Source: Pseudomonas sp. PB101
GTDB lineage: Bacteria > Pseudomonadota > Gammaproteobacteria > Pseudomonadales > Pseudomonadaceae
Assembly: GCF_009764265.1 (NCBI RefSeq)
Contig: NZ_RWIR01000051.1
Location: 62,001-126,000 of the forward strand
DNA: 64,000 nucleotides
Reading direction: 5' to 3'
The first letter of the stretch is position 1; each line of letters starts with the position of its first letter. Below are positions 50,960-58,946 of this stretch, in pieces. The notes beneath the pieces are model-generated. The model was not told where the DNA came from and made no database searches. It worked only from the letters and a program-made list of their open reading frames with translations. The translations under genes and the position numbers were made by a program.

Positions 50960-53395
50960 ATGTCCCGTTCGCTAGACACCTTGTTGCGCCCCAGTTTGCT
51001 GGCGGTCGCCATTGCCCTTTGCACCCCTTTGGCCAGCAGCCAACTGATCGCCGCTGAACAAGCGTCCAGCGTTCGCGCCTACAACCTGCCAGCCGCACCG
51101 CTGGCCAGCACCCTGAACCAGATCGCCAGCCAGGCCGGCCTGGCCCTGTCGCTGAATCCGTCACTGGCGGCGGGCAAGACGTCGGCACCGGTCCAAGGCC
51201 AGTTCGACGCGGCCGGCGCCCTGCGCGAAGCCCTGCGTGGCACCGGGTTGCAACTGGAACAGAGCAGTGCGGGCACCTACAGCCTGGTGGCTGTGCCCGA
51301 GGGTGTGTTGGCCCTGCCGGCGACCAGCGTGATCGGCGTGGAAGACACTGAAAGCGCTTGGGGCCCGGTGCAGGGCTACCTGGCCAAGCGCACCGCCGCC
51401 GGCACCAAGACCGATACCGCGCTGGTCGAGGCGCCGCGCTCGATTTCGGTCGTCACTCGCGAGCAGATGGACGACCGCAACGCACATACTCTCGATGATG
51501 CCGTGCGCTACCTGCCGGGTATCACCGCCAGCAGCTACGGCAGCGACACCCGCGCCGACTGGTTGCGCGTGCGCGGTTTCGAGCCGACTCAATTCCTCGA
51601 CGGCCTGCCGCTGCCAAAAGGCGTGTACGCCAACCCGAAACAGGAAACCTGGAACCTCGACCGCCTGGCACTGCTGCGCGGCCCGGCCTCGTCCGTGTAC
51701 GGCCAGACCCCGCCGGGCGGCCTGCTGGACATGGTCAGCCGGCGCCCGAGCGCCGAAGCCAGCAGCGAGGTCCAACTGCAATACGGCAGCGACAACCATC
51801 GCCAGATCAACTTCGCCAGCACCGGCAAGATCGACGACGAAGGCCGCTTTCTCTACGGTGTGAGCGGCGTGGTGCGTGACGGTGGCACCCAGATCGATCA
51901 TATCGATGACAAGCGCTACAACATTGCACCAAGCCTGACGTGGAACATCGACGAAGACACAAAATTCACCCTGCTGACGCAGTTCACCCGTGACGATACC
52001 GGCGTGACCAGCCAGTTCTACCCGATTCAGGGCACCAAGATCGACATGCCGTTCGGCAAGATCTCGCACCACAAGAACCTGGGTGATCCGGACTACGACT
52101 TCTACGACCGCACCTATTACGCACTGGGCTATGCCTTCGAACATCGCCTGAACGATGTATGGCAGTTCCGCCAGAACCTGCGCTACACCAAGTCGGATCT
52201 GTCGTTCCAGACGGTTACCGTCAACAGCTACTTTCCGTCCATCGGGTTTGTCGTAGACGACGAAGGCAACACCGGGCGCGGCACCACCAATGTCGACGAG
52301 GACATCAGCCAGTTCGCCGTGGACAACAACTTCCAGGGCGACTTCGCCACCGGTGACATCCAACACACGCTGTTGATCGGCCTGGACCACCAGCGCAGCA
52401 ACACCAACTACACCTCGATCTTCGGTGGCGCACCGGCCATCAACGTCAACAACCCAGTCTATGGCTTGCCGATCACTCGTCCACCACGCTCCTCGGCGTT
52501 TTACGACTATGACCAGAAGACCCACCAGACCGGTCTGTACGTCCAGGATCAAATGGCCCTCGACCAATGGCGCCTGACCCTCGGCGGTCGTGAAGACTGG
52601 GTGCATACCGGGACCAAGTTCTTCAACAAGGGTGATGCCACCAACACCGAGCGCGACAAGAACTTCAGCGGCAACGCAGCGATCAGCTACGTGTTCGATT
52701 CGGGTTTCGTGCCTTATCTGTCCTACGCCGAATCGTTCCAGCCGGCCAGCAATGCCGTCGCCTCGCCGACCGATTCGTTCAAGCCGACCGAAGGCAAGCA
52801 ATGGGAACTGGGTATCAAGTACCAGCCACCGGGCAGCAACACGCTGTTGACCGCAGCCGTGTATGACCTGACCCAGAAAAACGTTTCCGTCACCAACAAC
52901 GTGGGTAACGTGACGATCACCAGCCAGACCGGCGAAGTGAGAGTCAAAGGCCTGGAACTGGAAGCTGTTTCCGACGTGACCGAGAACCTCAAGGTCACCG
53001 CCGCCTATACCCTGGCCAAGTCCGAAGTGCAGGACGGCGCGTTCAAGGGCAATCGCCTGCAGCTGATGCCTAACCAGCAAGCATCGGTATGGGGTGACTA
53101 CACCTGGCACAACGGCGTGCTCGACGGCTTCGGCATCGGCGCCGGCGCGCGCTACACCGGCAATACGTATGGCGACGAGGCCAACACCTGGCTGGGCAAG
53201 GCCGACGCCTACACGGTGTTCGACGCCGCGGTACACTATGACCTCGGCCGCCTGGACAACAGCCTCAAGGGCGCTTCGCTGGCCGTTAACGCAACCAACC
53301 TGTTCGACAAGGACTACATCTCGACTTGCGACAGCTTCTACTGCTACTACGGCGACCAGCGCAGTGTCGTCGCCAGTGCAACCTACAAGTGGTAA
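50960..53395 (+). CDS. TonB-dependent ferri-siderophore receptor with signalling domain
   Basis: An 811-residue outer membrane transducer. Signal peptide up to about residue 33. An N-terminal STN/secretin-type signalling domain (about 40-110; AAPLASTLNQIASQAGLALSL). A TonB/plug region starting near 135 (TALVEAPRSISVVTREQMDD). The rest is a 22-strand beta-barrel ending in TYKW with the usual terminal aromatic. It is of the FhuA/ferrichrome-like class. The signalling domain fits the preceding sigma and FecR genes. The 144-bp upstream gap shows AT-rich stretches but no -35/-10 I can assign. The siderophore is a guess (a hydroxamate). Confidence 0.92.
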   Translation: MSRSLDTLLRPSLLAVAIALCTPLASSQLIAAEQASSVRAYNLPAAPLASTLNQIASQAGLALSLNPSLAAGKTSAPVQGQFDAAGALREALRGTGLQLEQSSAGTYSLVAVPEGVLALPATSVIGVEDTESAWGPVQGYLAKRTAAGTKTDTALVEAPRSISVVTREQMDDRNAHTLDDAVRYLPGITASSYGSDTRADWLRVRGFEPTQFLDGLPLPKGVYANPKQETWNLDRLALLRGPASSVYGQTPPGGLLDMVSRRPSAEASSEVQLQYGSDNHRQINFASTGKIDDEGRFLYGVSGVVRDGGTQIDHIDDKRYNIAPSLTWNIDEDTKFTLLTQFTRDDTGVTSQFYPIQGTKIDMPFGKISHHKNLGDPDYDFYDRTYYALGYAFEHRLNDVWQFRQNLRYTKSDLSFQTVTVNSYFPSIGFVVDDEGNTGRGTTNVDEDISQFAVDNNFQGDFATGDIQHTLLIGLDHQRSNTNYTSIFGGAPAINVNNPVYGLPITRPPRSSAFYDYDQKTHQTGLYVQDQMALDQWRLTLGGREDWVHTGTKFFNKGDATNTERDKNFSGNAAISYVFDSGFVPYLSYAESFQPASNAVASPTDSFKPTEGKQWELGIKYQPPGSNTLLTAAVYDLTQKNVSVTNNVGNVTITSQTGEVRVKGLELEAVSDVTENLKVTAAYTLAKSEVQDGAFKGNRLQLMPNQQASVWGDYTWHNGVLDGFGIGAGARYTGNTYGDEANTWLGKADAYTVFDAAVHYDLGRLDNSLKGASLAVNATNLFDKDYISTCDSFYCYYGDQRSVVASATYKW

Positions 53396-53424
53396 CGCGT
53401 TGAGCTGACACGCCCAATGATCAG

Positions 53425-53453
53425 GCCGTCCTTCGTGGACGGCTTTGGTTTTT
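53425..53453 (+). terminator. Terminator between receptor and PepSY gene
   Basis: GCCGTCC - TTCGT - GGACGGC with TTTGGTTTTT after it, 30 bp past the receptor stop. The strength is moderate, so some readthrough to the PepSY gene is likely. Confidence 0.8.
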
Positions 53454-53467
53454 CTGAAGGCCATGAA

Positions 53468-54598
53468 ATGAAAAGTAAAACAATTCGCCGCTGGTCCACT
53501 GTCCATACCTGGACCAGCCTGATTTGTACGGTATTCCTGCTGATGCTGGCACTGACCGGCCTGCCGTTGATCTTTCACCACGAGATCGACCACTTGCTGG
53601 GCGATGCGCCGCAAGTGAAGGAAATGCCGGCGGACACCCCACGCCTGAATCTGCAGCAGCTGGTAGAGGCGGCCCAAAAACATCGTCCCGGTGAAGCCAT
53701 GCAGTACTTTGGCTTCGAGGACGATGAACCCAACGCGGTGCTGACGATCATGGCCGCGACCGCCGGCACCGAACCGAACTCGTCCCACACGTTCATGCTC
53801 GACGCCCGCACCGGCGAAGCGCTGGAAACGCCATCGGCCAATGGCGGTTTCATGCTGACCATGCTGCGCCTGCATGTGGACATGTTCGCCGGCTTGCCGG
53901 GCAAATTGCTGCTGGCGTTCATGGGCATTCTGTTCGTCGTGGCGATCGTTTCCGGCACGGTGCTGTACCTGCCGTTCATGCGCCGCTTGAAATTCGCCAC
54001 CGTGCGCCAGGACAAATCCACGCGCCTGCGCTGGCTCGACCTGCATAACCTGATCGGTGTGGTGACCTTGACCTGGGCTATGGTGGTCGGCGTGACCGGC
54101 GTAATCAGTGCCTGCGCCGACCTGATCATCGCTGCGTGGCGCAACGACAGCCTGAGCGCCATGGTCGCACCGTACCGTGATGCGCCGCCGCTGACGCACC
54201 TGGCGCCGGCCACCCGCTTGCTCGACATCGCCCGGGACGTCGCGCCGGGCATGCAGGCGGACTTCATCGCCTTCCCCGGCACGCGCTTTTCCAGTGAGCA
54301 CCATTACGCGGTGTTCATGAAAGGCAGCACGCACCTGACCTCGCACCTGCTGACGCCGGTGCTGATCGACGCCAGCACCCTGCAAGTCACTGCCGTGGCC
54401 GAACGCCCCTGGTACATGGACGCCATGGGCATGTCGCAGCCGCTGCACTTCGGTGACTACGGCGGCATGCCGATGCAAATACTCTGGGCGACCCTCGATG
54501 TGCTGACCATCATCGTGCTCGGCAGCGGCGTTTATCTGTGGGTGGTGCGGCGCAAGGCGGTAAAACCCGTGGCGGAAAAAGCGGAGAGCGTGGCATGA
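53468..54598 (+). CDS. PepSY-associated membrane protein (PiuB-like)
   Basis: A 376-residue inner membrane protein with about four hydrophobic helices (around 15-35, 135-160, 190-215 and 335-360) and conserved His residues flanking them (VHTWTSLIC, LIFHHEIDH, LHVDMF). This is the PepSY-TM type found with siderophore receptors, where family members are thought to reduce ferric siderophore or bind heme. The frame is open to 53417, but ATG 53468 after TGAAGGCC is preferred. It is coupled to the next small gene (ATGA). Confidence 0.87.
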   Translation: MKSKTIRRWSTVHTWTSLICTVFLLMLALTGLPLIFHHEIDHLLGDAPQVKEMPADTPRLNLQQLVEAAQKHRPGEAMQYFGFEDDEPNAVLTIMAATAGTEPNSSHTFMLDARTGEALETPSANGGFMLTMLRLHVDMFAGLPGKLLLAFMGILFVVAIVSGTVLYLPFMRRLKFATVRQDKSTRLRWLDLHNLIGVVTLTWAMVVGVTGVISACADLIIAAWRNDSLSAMVAPYRDAPPLTHLAPATRLLDIARDVAPGMQADFIAFPGTRFSSEHHYAVFMKGSTHLTSHLLTPVLIDASTLQVTAVAERPWYMDAMGMSQPLHFGDYGGMPMQILWATLDVLTIIVLGSGVYLWVVRRKAVKPVAEKAESVA

Positions 54599-54774
54599 AG
54601 CCCCGGCAGTCGAACTTCTGGAAAGTGTTTGCCATTCCGACCGTCATCGCGCTGCTCAGTGCGGCCGGCTTGTTTGCCGCGTTGCTCGGGGATGGTGTGT
54701 GGGACTCGCTGAGTTGGCTGGGGCTGGGCATCCCCGCCGCGTTTGCCCTGCGCGGCCTCTTTCAACGCCGTTAA
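54595..54774 (+). CDS. Small two-helix membrane protein
   Basis: A 59-residue protein with helices in VFAIPTVIALLSAAGLFAAL and LSWLGLGIPAAFALRGLF. It overlaps the PepSY gene stop by four bases (ATGA). Position makes it an accessory subunit of the PepSY protein; function unknown. Confidence 0.78.
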   Translation: MKPRQSNFWKVFAIPTVIALLSAAGLFAALLGDGVWDSLSWLGLGIPAAFALRGLFQRR

Positions 54775-54778
54775 CCCC

Positions 54779-54870
54779 CTGTGGGAGCGAGCCTGCTCGC
54801 GAATGCGGTGTCTCAGTCGCCATTGATGTTGGTTGACACACCGCTTTCGCGAGCAGGCTCGCTCCCACAG
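54779..54870. repeat. REP pair
   Basis: Facing units CTGTGGGAGCGAGCCTGCTC and GAGCAGGCTCGCTCCCACAG, 92 bp end to end, after the small membrane protein gene. Confidence 0.92.
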
Positions 54871-54960
54871 GTACAGCGGCAAGTCTCAACTATTCGCCAG
54901 TCATACGATAACCACACTCCCCGCCCGTCGCCTCCCCCTGCAAATTCCCTGACATATTTG

Positions 54961-54990
54961 TTGACAGTTTTACCCTTGCGCTCCTATAAA
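54961..54990 (+). promoter_or_regulatory. Strong sigma70 promoter of the ExuT-like gene
   Basis: TTGACA (54961-54966), 18-base spacer, TATAAA (54985-54990). The -35 is perfect and the -10 matches 5 of 6. Predicted start near 54997. Confidence 0.85.
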
Positions 54991-54995
54991 GGCTC

Positions 54996-55012
54996 ATGTT
55001 GTACGACAACAT
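54996..55012. promoter_or_regulatory. Palindromic operator at the exuT start site
   Basis: ATGTTGT-ACG-ACAACAT is a perfect 17-bp palindrome with the TTGT-N3-ACAA core typical of FCD-type GntR regulators. It begins six bases after the -10, so binding should repress. Confidence 0.7.
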
Positions 55013-55061
55013 ACAACAAATGCGGCACCAAAAATAAATCCAAGAAAATGATGGTGAAGTG

Positions 55062-56360
55062 ATGAAAGTCAAAGGCATCCGCTGGTGGATGGTCGGCCTG
55101 GTGACGGCCGGCCTGATGGTCAACTACCTGGCTCGCAATACCCTGTCAGTGGCCGCTCCGACCCTGATGAGCGAAATGAACATCTCCACCGAGCAGTACT
55201 CGCACATCGTCGTCGCCTGGCAGGTGTGCTATGCACTGATGCAACCGGTGGCCGGCTACATCATCGATGCCATCGGCACCAAAATGGGCTTCGCCATTTT
55301 CGCCTTTGCCTGGTCGATTGCCTGCGCGCTGGCGGCCCTGGCGACCGGTTGGCAGGGCCTGGCCTTTGTCCGCGGCCTGCTTGGCCTGACCGAAGCGGCG
55401 GGATTGCCGGCGGCGGTCAAGACCTCCACTGAATGGTTCCCGGCCAAAGAGCGCTCGGTGGCCATCGGCTGGTTCAACATCGGCTCTTCGATTGGTGCGG
55501 TACTGGCGCCGCCGCTGGTGGTCTGGGCGATCCTGCACAGCGGCTGGGAACTGGCGTTCCTGATCGTGGGCGGCCTGGGCGTGGCCTGGACCTTTCTGTG
55601 GATGGTGCTCTACAAACATCCGCGGGATCAAAAGCGCCTGAGCGATGAAGAACGCGACTACATCCTCAGCGGCCAGGAAGATCATTTCAAAGACCCGACC
55701 ACGAAAAAAGGCAGCTGGAAAAAGATCATCGGCAGCCGCAACTTCTACGCCATCGCCAGTGCGCGCATGCTCTCCGAGCCAGCCTGGCAGACCTTCAACG
55801 CATGGATCCCGCTGTACCTGATGACCGAACGGCACATGAACATCAAAGAGATCGCGATGTTCGCCTGGCTGCCGTTCCTCGCCGCCGACCTCGGCTGCGT
55901 ACTCGGCGGCTACCTGAGCCCGTTCTTCCACAAGTACTGCAACGTATCGTTGTTCACCTCGCGCAAAATGGTCCTGCTGTTCGGCGCCTCGTGCATGATC
56001 GGCCCGGCCTGCATCGGCCTGGTGGCCAGCCCGTACACCGCGATTGCGCTGCTGTGCATCGGCGGCTTCGCTCACCAGACCTTGTCCGGCGCGTTGTATG
56101 CGATCACCTCTGACTCGTTCGGCAAAAACGAAGTGGCCACCGCCACCGGCATGGGCGGCATGTTCGGCTACCTGGGCGCCGCCGCGTTCACGCTGGTGTT
56201 TGGCGTGATGGTGACCAAGATCGGCTACAGCCCGCTGTTCGTGGTGCTGGCGATTTTCGACATCATTGCCGCGTTCATCGTCTGGACGGTTGCCCGTGAG
56301 ATCAAGCCCCGGGCCGCTACAGGCCCTGAAGCCGGGCAGACGCTGCAACCCGCCAGCTAA
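55062..56360 (+). CDS. ExuT-like hexuronate MFS transporter
   Basis: A 432-residue major facilitator with 12 helices. It closely resembles E. coli ExuT (MKVKGIRWWMVGLVTAG at the start, EWFPAKERSVAIGWFNIGSS, LYKHPRDQKRLSDEERDYI and LLCIGGFAHQTLSGAL), so it should import galacturonate or glucuronate with protons. A GTG one codon earlier is possible. No uronate catabolic genes lie nearby; the window shows only this gene, flanked by REP pairs. Confidence 0.85.
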   Translation: MKVKGIRWWMVGLVTAGLMVNYLARNTLSVAAPTLMSEMNISTEQYSHIVVAWQVCYALMQPVAGYIIDAIGTKMGFAIFAFAWSIACALAALATGWQGLAFVRGLLGLTEAAGLPAAVKTSTEWFPAKERSVAIGWFNIGSSIGAVLAPPLVVWAILHSGWELAFLIVGGLGVAWTFLWMVLYKHPRDQKRLSDEERDYILSGQEDHFKDPTTKKGSWKKIIGSRNFYAIASARMLSEPAWQTFNAWIPLYLMTERHMNIKEIAMFAWLPFLAADLGCVLGGYLSPFFHKYCNVSLFTSRKMVLLFGASCMIGPACIGLVASPYTAIALLCIGGFAHQTLSGALYAITSDSFGKNEVATATGMGGMFGYLGAAAFTLVFGVMVTKIGYSPLFVVLAIFDIIAAFIVWTVAREIKPRAATGPEAGQTLQPAS

Positions 56361-56370
56361 AACGCAACCC

Positions 56371-56472
56371 CTGTAGGAGCGAGCCTGCTCGCGAAGGTCG
56401 TTAACGATGACGCTGGGCACCTGACACCACGCGGCGCCCTCAGTTTTTTCGCGAGCAGGCTCGCTCCTACAG
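56371..56472. repeat. Long REP pair
   Basis: Facing units CTGTAGGAGCGAGCCTGCTC and GAGCAGGCTCGCTCCTACAG, 102 bp. The spacer (CGCTGGGCACCTGACACCACG...) resembles the reverse complement of the spacer at 49113, so this copy is in the opposite orientation. Confidence 0.92.
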
Positions 56473-56543
56473 GTGACGGTGATCTTGAGCTATCGCATCA
56501 ACGCGCTATGCTGCCCGACACTGCCACCGATCGAGACGCTGCC

Positions 56544-57173
56544 ATGTCCGCCCCGAGCATGACCCTGTACCACAACCCGCTCTCTCCCTTCGTTCGCAAA
56601 GTCATGGTGCTGCTGCACGAAACCGGTCAGCAGGGCCGGGTGGCGTTGCAGACCAGCGTGCTCACCCCGGTCAACCCGGACCTCACGCTGATCGAAGACA
56701 ACCCCCTGGGCAAGATCCCGGCGCTGCGCCTGGCCGATGGCAACATCATCCATGACAGCCGGGTCATCCTCGACTACCTCGACCAGCAGCACGTCGGCAA
56801 CCCGCTGATCCCCCGCGAAGGCTCGGCCCGCTGGCGGCGCCTGACCCTCGCTTCGCTGGCCGACGGGATCATGGATGCGGCCGTGCTAGTGCGCTACGAA
56901 GTCGCCCTGCGCGCCCCGGAAAAGCACTGGGACGAATGGCTCGACGGCCAGCGCGACAAGATCCGCCGTGCCCTGGCATTGCTGGAAAAGGACGCGATTG
57001 CCGAGCTGACCTGCCACTTCGACGTCGCCGCGATCAGCGTGGCGTGTGCGTTGGGTTACCTGGATCTGCGCCATCCGGATCTGGATTGGCGTGCAACCAA
57101 TCCGCAACTGGCGGCGTGGTATTTCGAGGTGAGTCAGCGGCCTTCGATGATTGCGACGATGCCCAAGGTTTAA
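56544..57173 (+). CDS. Glutathione S-transferase family protein
   Basis: A 209-residue protein with an N-terminal thioredoxin-like GST domain (YHNPLSPFVRKVMVLLHETG; Ser in the SPF position as in bacterial GSTs, then NPLGKIPAL and DSRVILDYLD) and a helical C-terminal domain. The substrate is unknown. ATG 56544 is chosen over an in-frame start at 56508; ATG 56559 is also possible. Confidence 0.9.
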   Translation: MSAPSMTLYHNPLSPFVRKVMVLLHETGQQGRVALQTSVLTPVNPDLTLIEDNPLGKIPALRLADGNIIHDSRVILDYLDQQHVGNPLIPREGSARWRRLTLASLADGIMDAAVLVRYEVALRAPEKHWDEWLDGQRDKIRRALALLEKDAIAELTCHFDVAAISVACALGYLDLRHPDLDWRATNPQLAAWYFEVSQRPSMIATMPKV

Positions 57174-57195
57174 ATCTTCGCTGACGGTACCGGCC

Positions 57196-57279
57196 TCATC
57201 GCGAGCAGGCTCGCTCCCACATTGGATCGTGTTTTGTATTCACTGCAGAACCCTTGTGGGAGCGAGCCTGCTCACGACA
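57196..57279. repeat. REP pair at the 3' end of creD
   Basis: Facing units ATCGCGAGCAGGCTCGCTCC and GGAGCGAGCCTGCTCACGAC. The second has one change in the otherwise constant CGCG. It overlaps the end of the small ORF downstream of creD. Confidence 0.88.
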
Positions 57280-57375
57280 ATTCCAACGCGGTTCATCCGG
57301 CAACCACTGCAAAATCCGCGTCACCAACACCTCGCTCCAACGCTGATCCTCGCGCAACCCCAACGACCGGCTCAT
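57196..57375 (-). pseudogene. Small ORF after creD with a REP-derived tail
   Basis: A 59-codon frame whose ATG (57375) overlaps the creD stop by four bases (ATGA). Its first 31 residues (MSRSLGLREDQRWSEVLVTR...) look ordinary. The rest (CREQARSHKG ... MWERACSR) is translated REP sequence. This suggests a REP insertion that truncated a gene coupled to creD. The original product is not recognised. Confidence 0.4.
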
Positions 57376-58742
57376 TGCACTTCCCCCACATCGAACGCCA
57401 ACGGTTTGGCCGTTTTCTGCCCGATCCCGTACCAGTCCAGCTTGCGGGTCAGCACCATGAACACACCCAACAAAGCGAACAGCAGCAACGAGCCCATCAG
57501 CAGTGCGTAATCCTCGGCGCTCAACACGCCATAAAGCAGGCCGTACAACGCCGCCAGCCCTGCGGAGAAACTCAACCCGTTCACGACGCTGCGCAGGACA
57601 TGGCACACGTAAAAACCGATCAACACCACGCAACCAGCCGCCGACAGCAGATACGCCAGGCCAAAACCGATGTGTTCGGACAACGACAGCAACAGCAGAT
57701 AGAAGAACGCCAGGGCCACCCCCACCAAAGCGTATTGCACCGGGTGCACGGCCAGGCTTTTCAGCACTTCGAAGAGGAAGAAACCGGCGAACGTCAGGAC
57801 GATGAACAGCAGGGCGTATTTGATCGCCCGGTCGCTTTTCAGATACTGGTCCACCGGGTCGATGAAACTCACGCCAAAGCTGCGGCCACTGAAGGCTGTG
57901 CAGTCACCACCGGTGACGCAAGTGCTCAAGGCCTCCTGCAGATTGGTGGAGAAAAACGATGCCTGCCAGTTGGCGGTAAATCCCTGATCGGTCACTTCAC
58001 GCTGGGCCGGCAGGTAGTTGCCGATGAAGCTTGGGTGAGGCCAGTCGGCACTCAGCGAAACCGTGCTGGTCTTACCCACCGGCAATACCTGCAACACGCC
58101 TGTGCCTTGCAGGCGCAAATCAAAACCGAAGTCCAGCTCCGCAGCCTGTTCTGCCTTCAGCGCCGGCAGCGTCACGTGCACACCCTCACCCAGCCAGCCG
58201 ACCTGGCTTCCGGGAATGAAGTCCAGGCGCTGGCCGTCAAGTTCGAGTTTCAAGGCATTTTCGATGCCACGGATGTCGCTGATGCCGACGGCAAGAAACG
58301 GTTGGTCGAACTGGTAATCGGCAAAGTCTTCCTTGATACCGAGCCGCGCCGGCAACGAAAAATGCCCACTGATGCGATTGTCGGCATGAAACAGCCGCGC
58401 CTGGTAAATCCCCCGGGAGCGCAACTCGGTCTGCACCTGGCCGTCGAGTTCGAAACGTTCCGGCAGGAAATACAGACGACCACGCTCTTCGCCGATGTCT
58501 TGATAGCGCTCGTTGGTTTTTTCACGGGTCTTCCAGGTGCGCACCACCTTGCGATACGGCACCACCATCAACGGACCGCTCACCTGCTGGCTGAAGCTGG
58601 AACTGCGGGCGATGTCGTCGAGCACGCCGTCACGCAGTTGCTGACGGTCGCGTATCACGCCGTTGATCATCAGGAGTGGAATCAGCAACAACACAATCAA
58701 CAGGGCAATTGCCCCGAGTTTTAGGGTCAGGCTACGGTTCAT
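57372..58742 (-). CDS. creD: Inner membrane protein CreD
   Basis: A 456-residue protein with one N-terminal helix (about 8-26), a large periplasmic part, and about five C-terminal helices (around 305-440). This is the CreD layout, with RSSSFSQQVSGPLMVVPYR near the start. CreD is the main CreBC-controlled gene and affects beta-lactamase and biofilm traits in Pseudomonas and Aeromonas. It is separated from creC by 204 bp containing a REP pair, so it may have its own promoter. No TTCAC-N6-TTCAC Cre box was found upstream. Confidence 0.92.
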   Translation of the reverse strand: MNRSLTLKLGAIALLIVLLLIPLLMINGVIRDRQQLRDGVLDDIARSSSFSQQVSGPLMVVPYRKVVRTWKTREKTNERYQDIGEERGRLYFLPERFELDGQVQTELRSRGIYQARLFHADNRISGHFSLPARLGIKEDFADYQFDQPFLAVGISDIRGIENALKLELDGQRLDFIPGSQVGWLGEGVHVTLPALKAEQAAELDFGFDLRLQGTGVLQVLPVGKTSTVSLSADWPHPSFIGNYLPAQREVTDQGFTANWQASFFSTNLQEALSTCVTGGDCTAFSGRSFGVSFIDPVDQYLKSDRAIKYALLFIVLTFAGFFLFEVLKSLAVHPVQYALVGVALAFFYLLLLSLSEHIGFGLAYLLSAAGCVVLIGFYVCHVLRSVVNGLSFSAGLAALYGLLYGVLSAEDYALLMGSLLLFALLGVFMVLTRKLDWYGIGQKTAKPLAFDVGEVQ

Positions 58743-58837
58743 GGGACTCTCCCTGTTTTGGATGGGGAAAGTCTGGATTCAGTGTGTGATGGGGTTATGG
58801 GGGGAATATGGAGATTGTGTGGAGATTCGGCCGCCCC

Positions 58838-58934
58838 CATCGCGAGCAAGCTCGCTCCCACACTGGATCTTCTGTGAACACAAGTTCTGCGCACAATATA
58901 AATCAACTGTGGGAGCGAGCTTGCTCGCGATGGC
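58838..58934. repeat. REP pair between creC and creD
   Basis: Facing units ATCGCGAGCAAGCTCGCTCC and GGAGCGAGCTTGCTCGCGAT, with a spacer of about 55 bases. Confidence 0.9.
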
Positions 58935-58946
58935 CGCGACTCGGTG

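Noticed and set aside
51161..54478. 1105-codon open frame on the minus strand over the receptor and PepSY genes
   Set aside because: Antisense shadow of the TonB receptor; composition and lack of motifs show it is not a gene.
58743..58946. Cre box (TTCAC-N6-TTCAC) ahead of creD
   Set aside because: Looked for on both strands in the creC-creD gap; only one half-site-like GTGAA was seen, without a correctly spaced partner.
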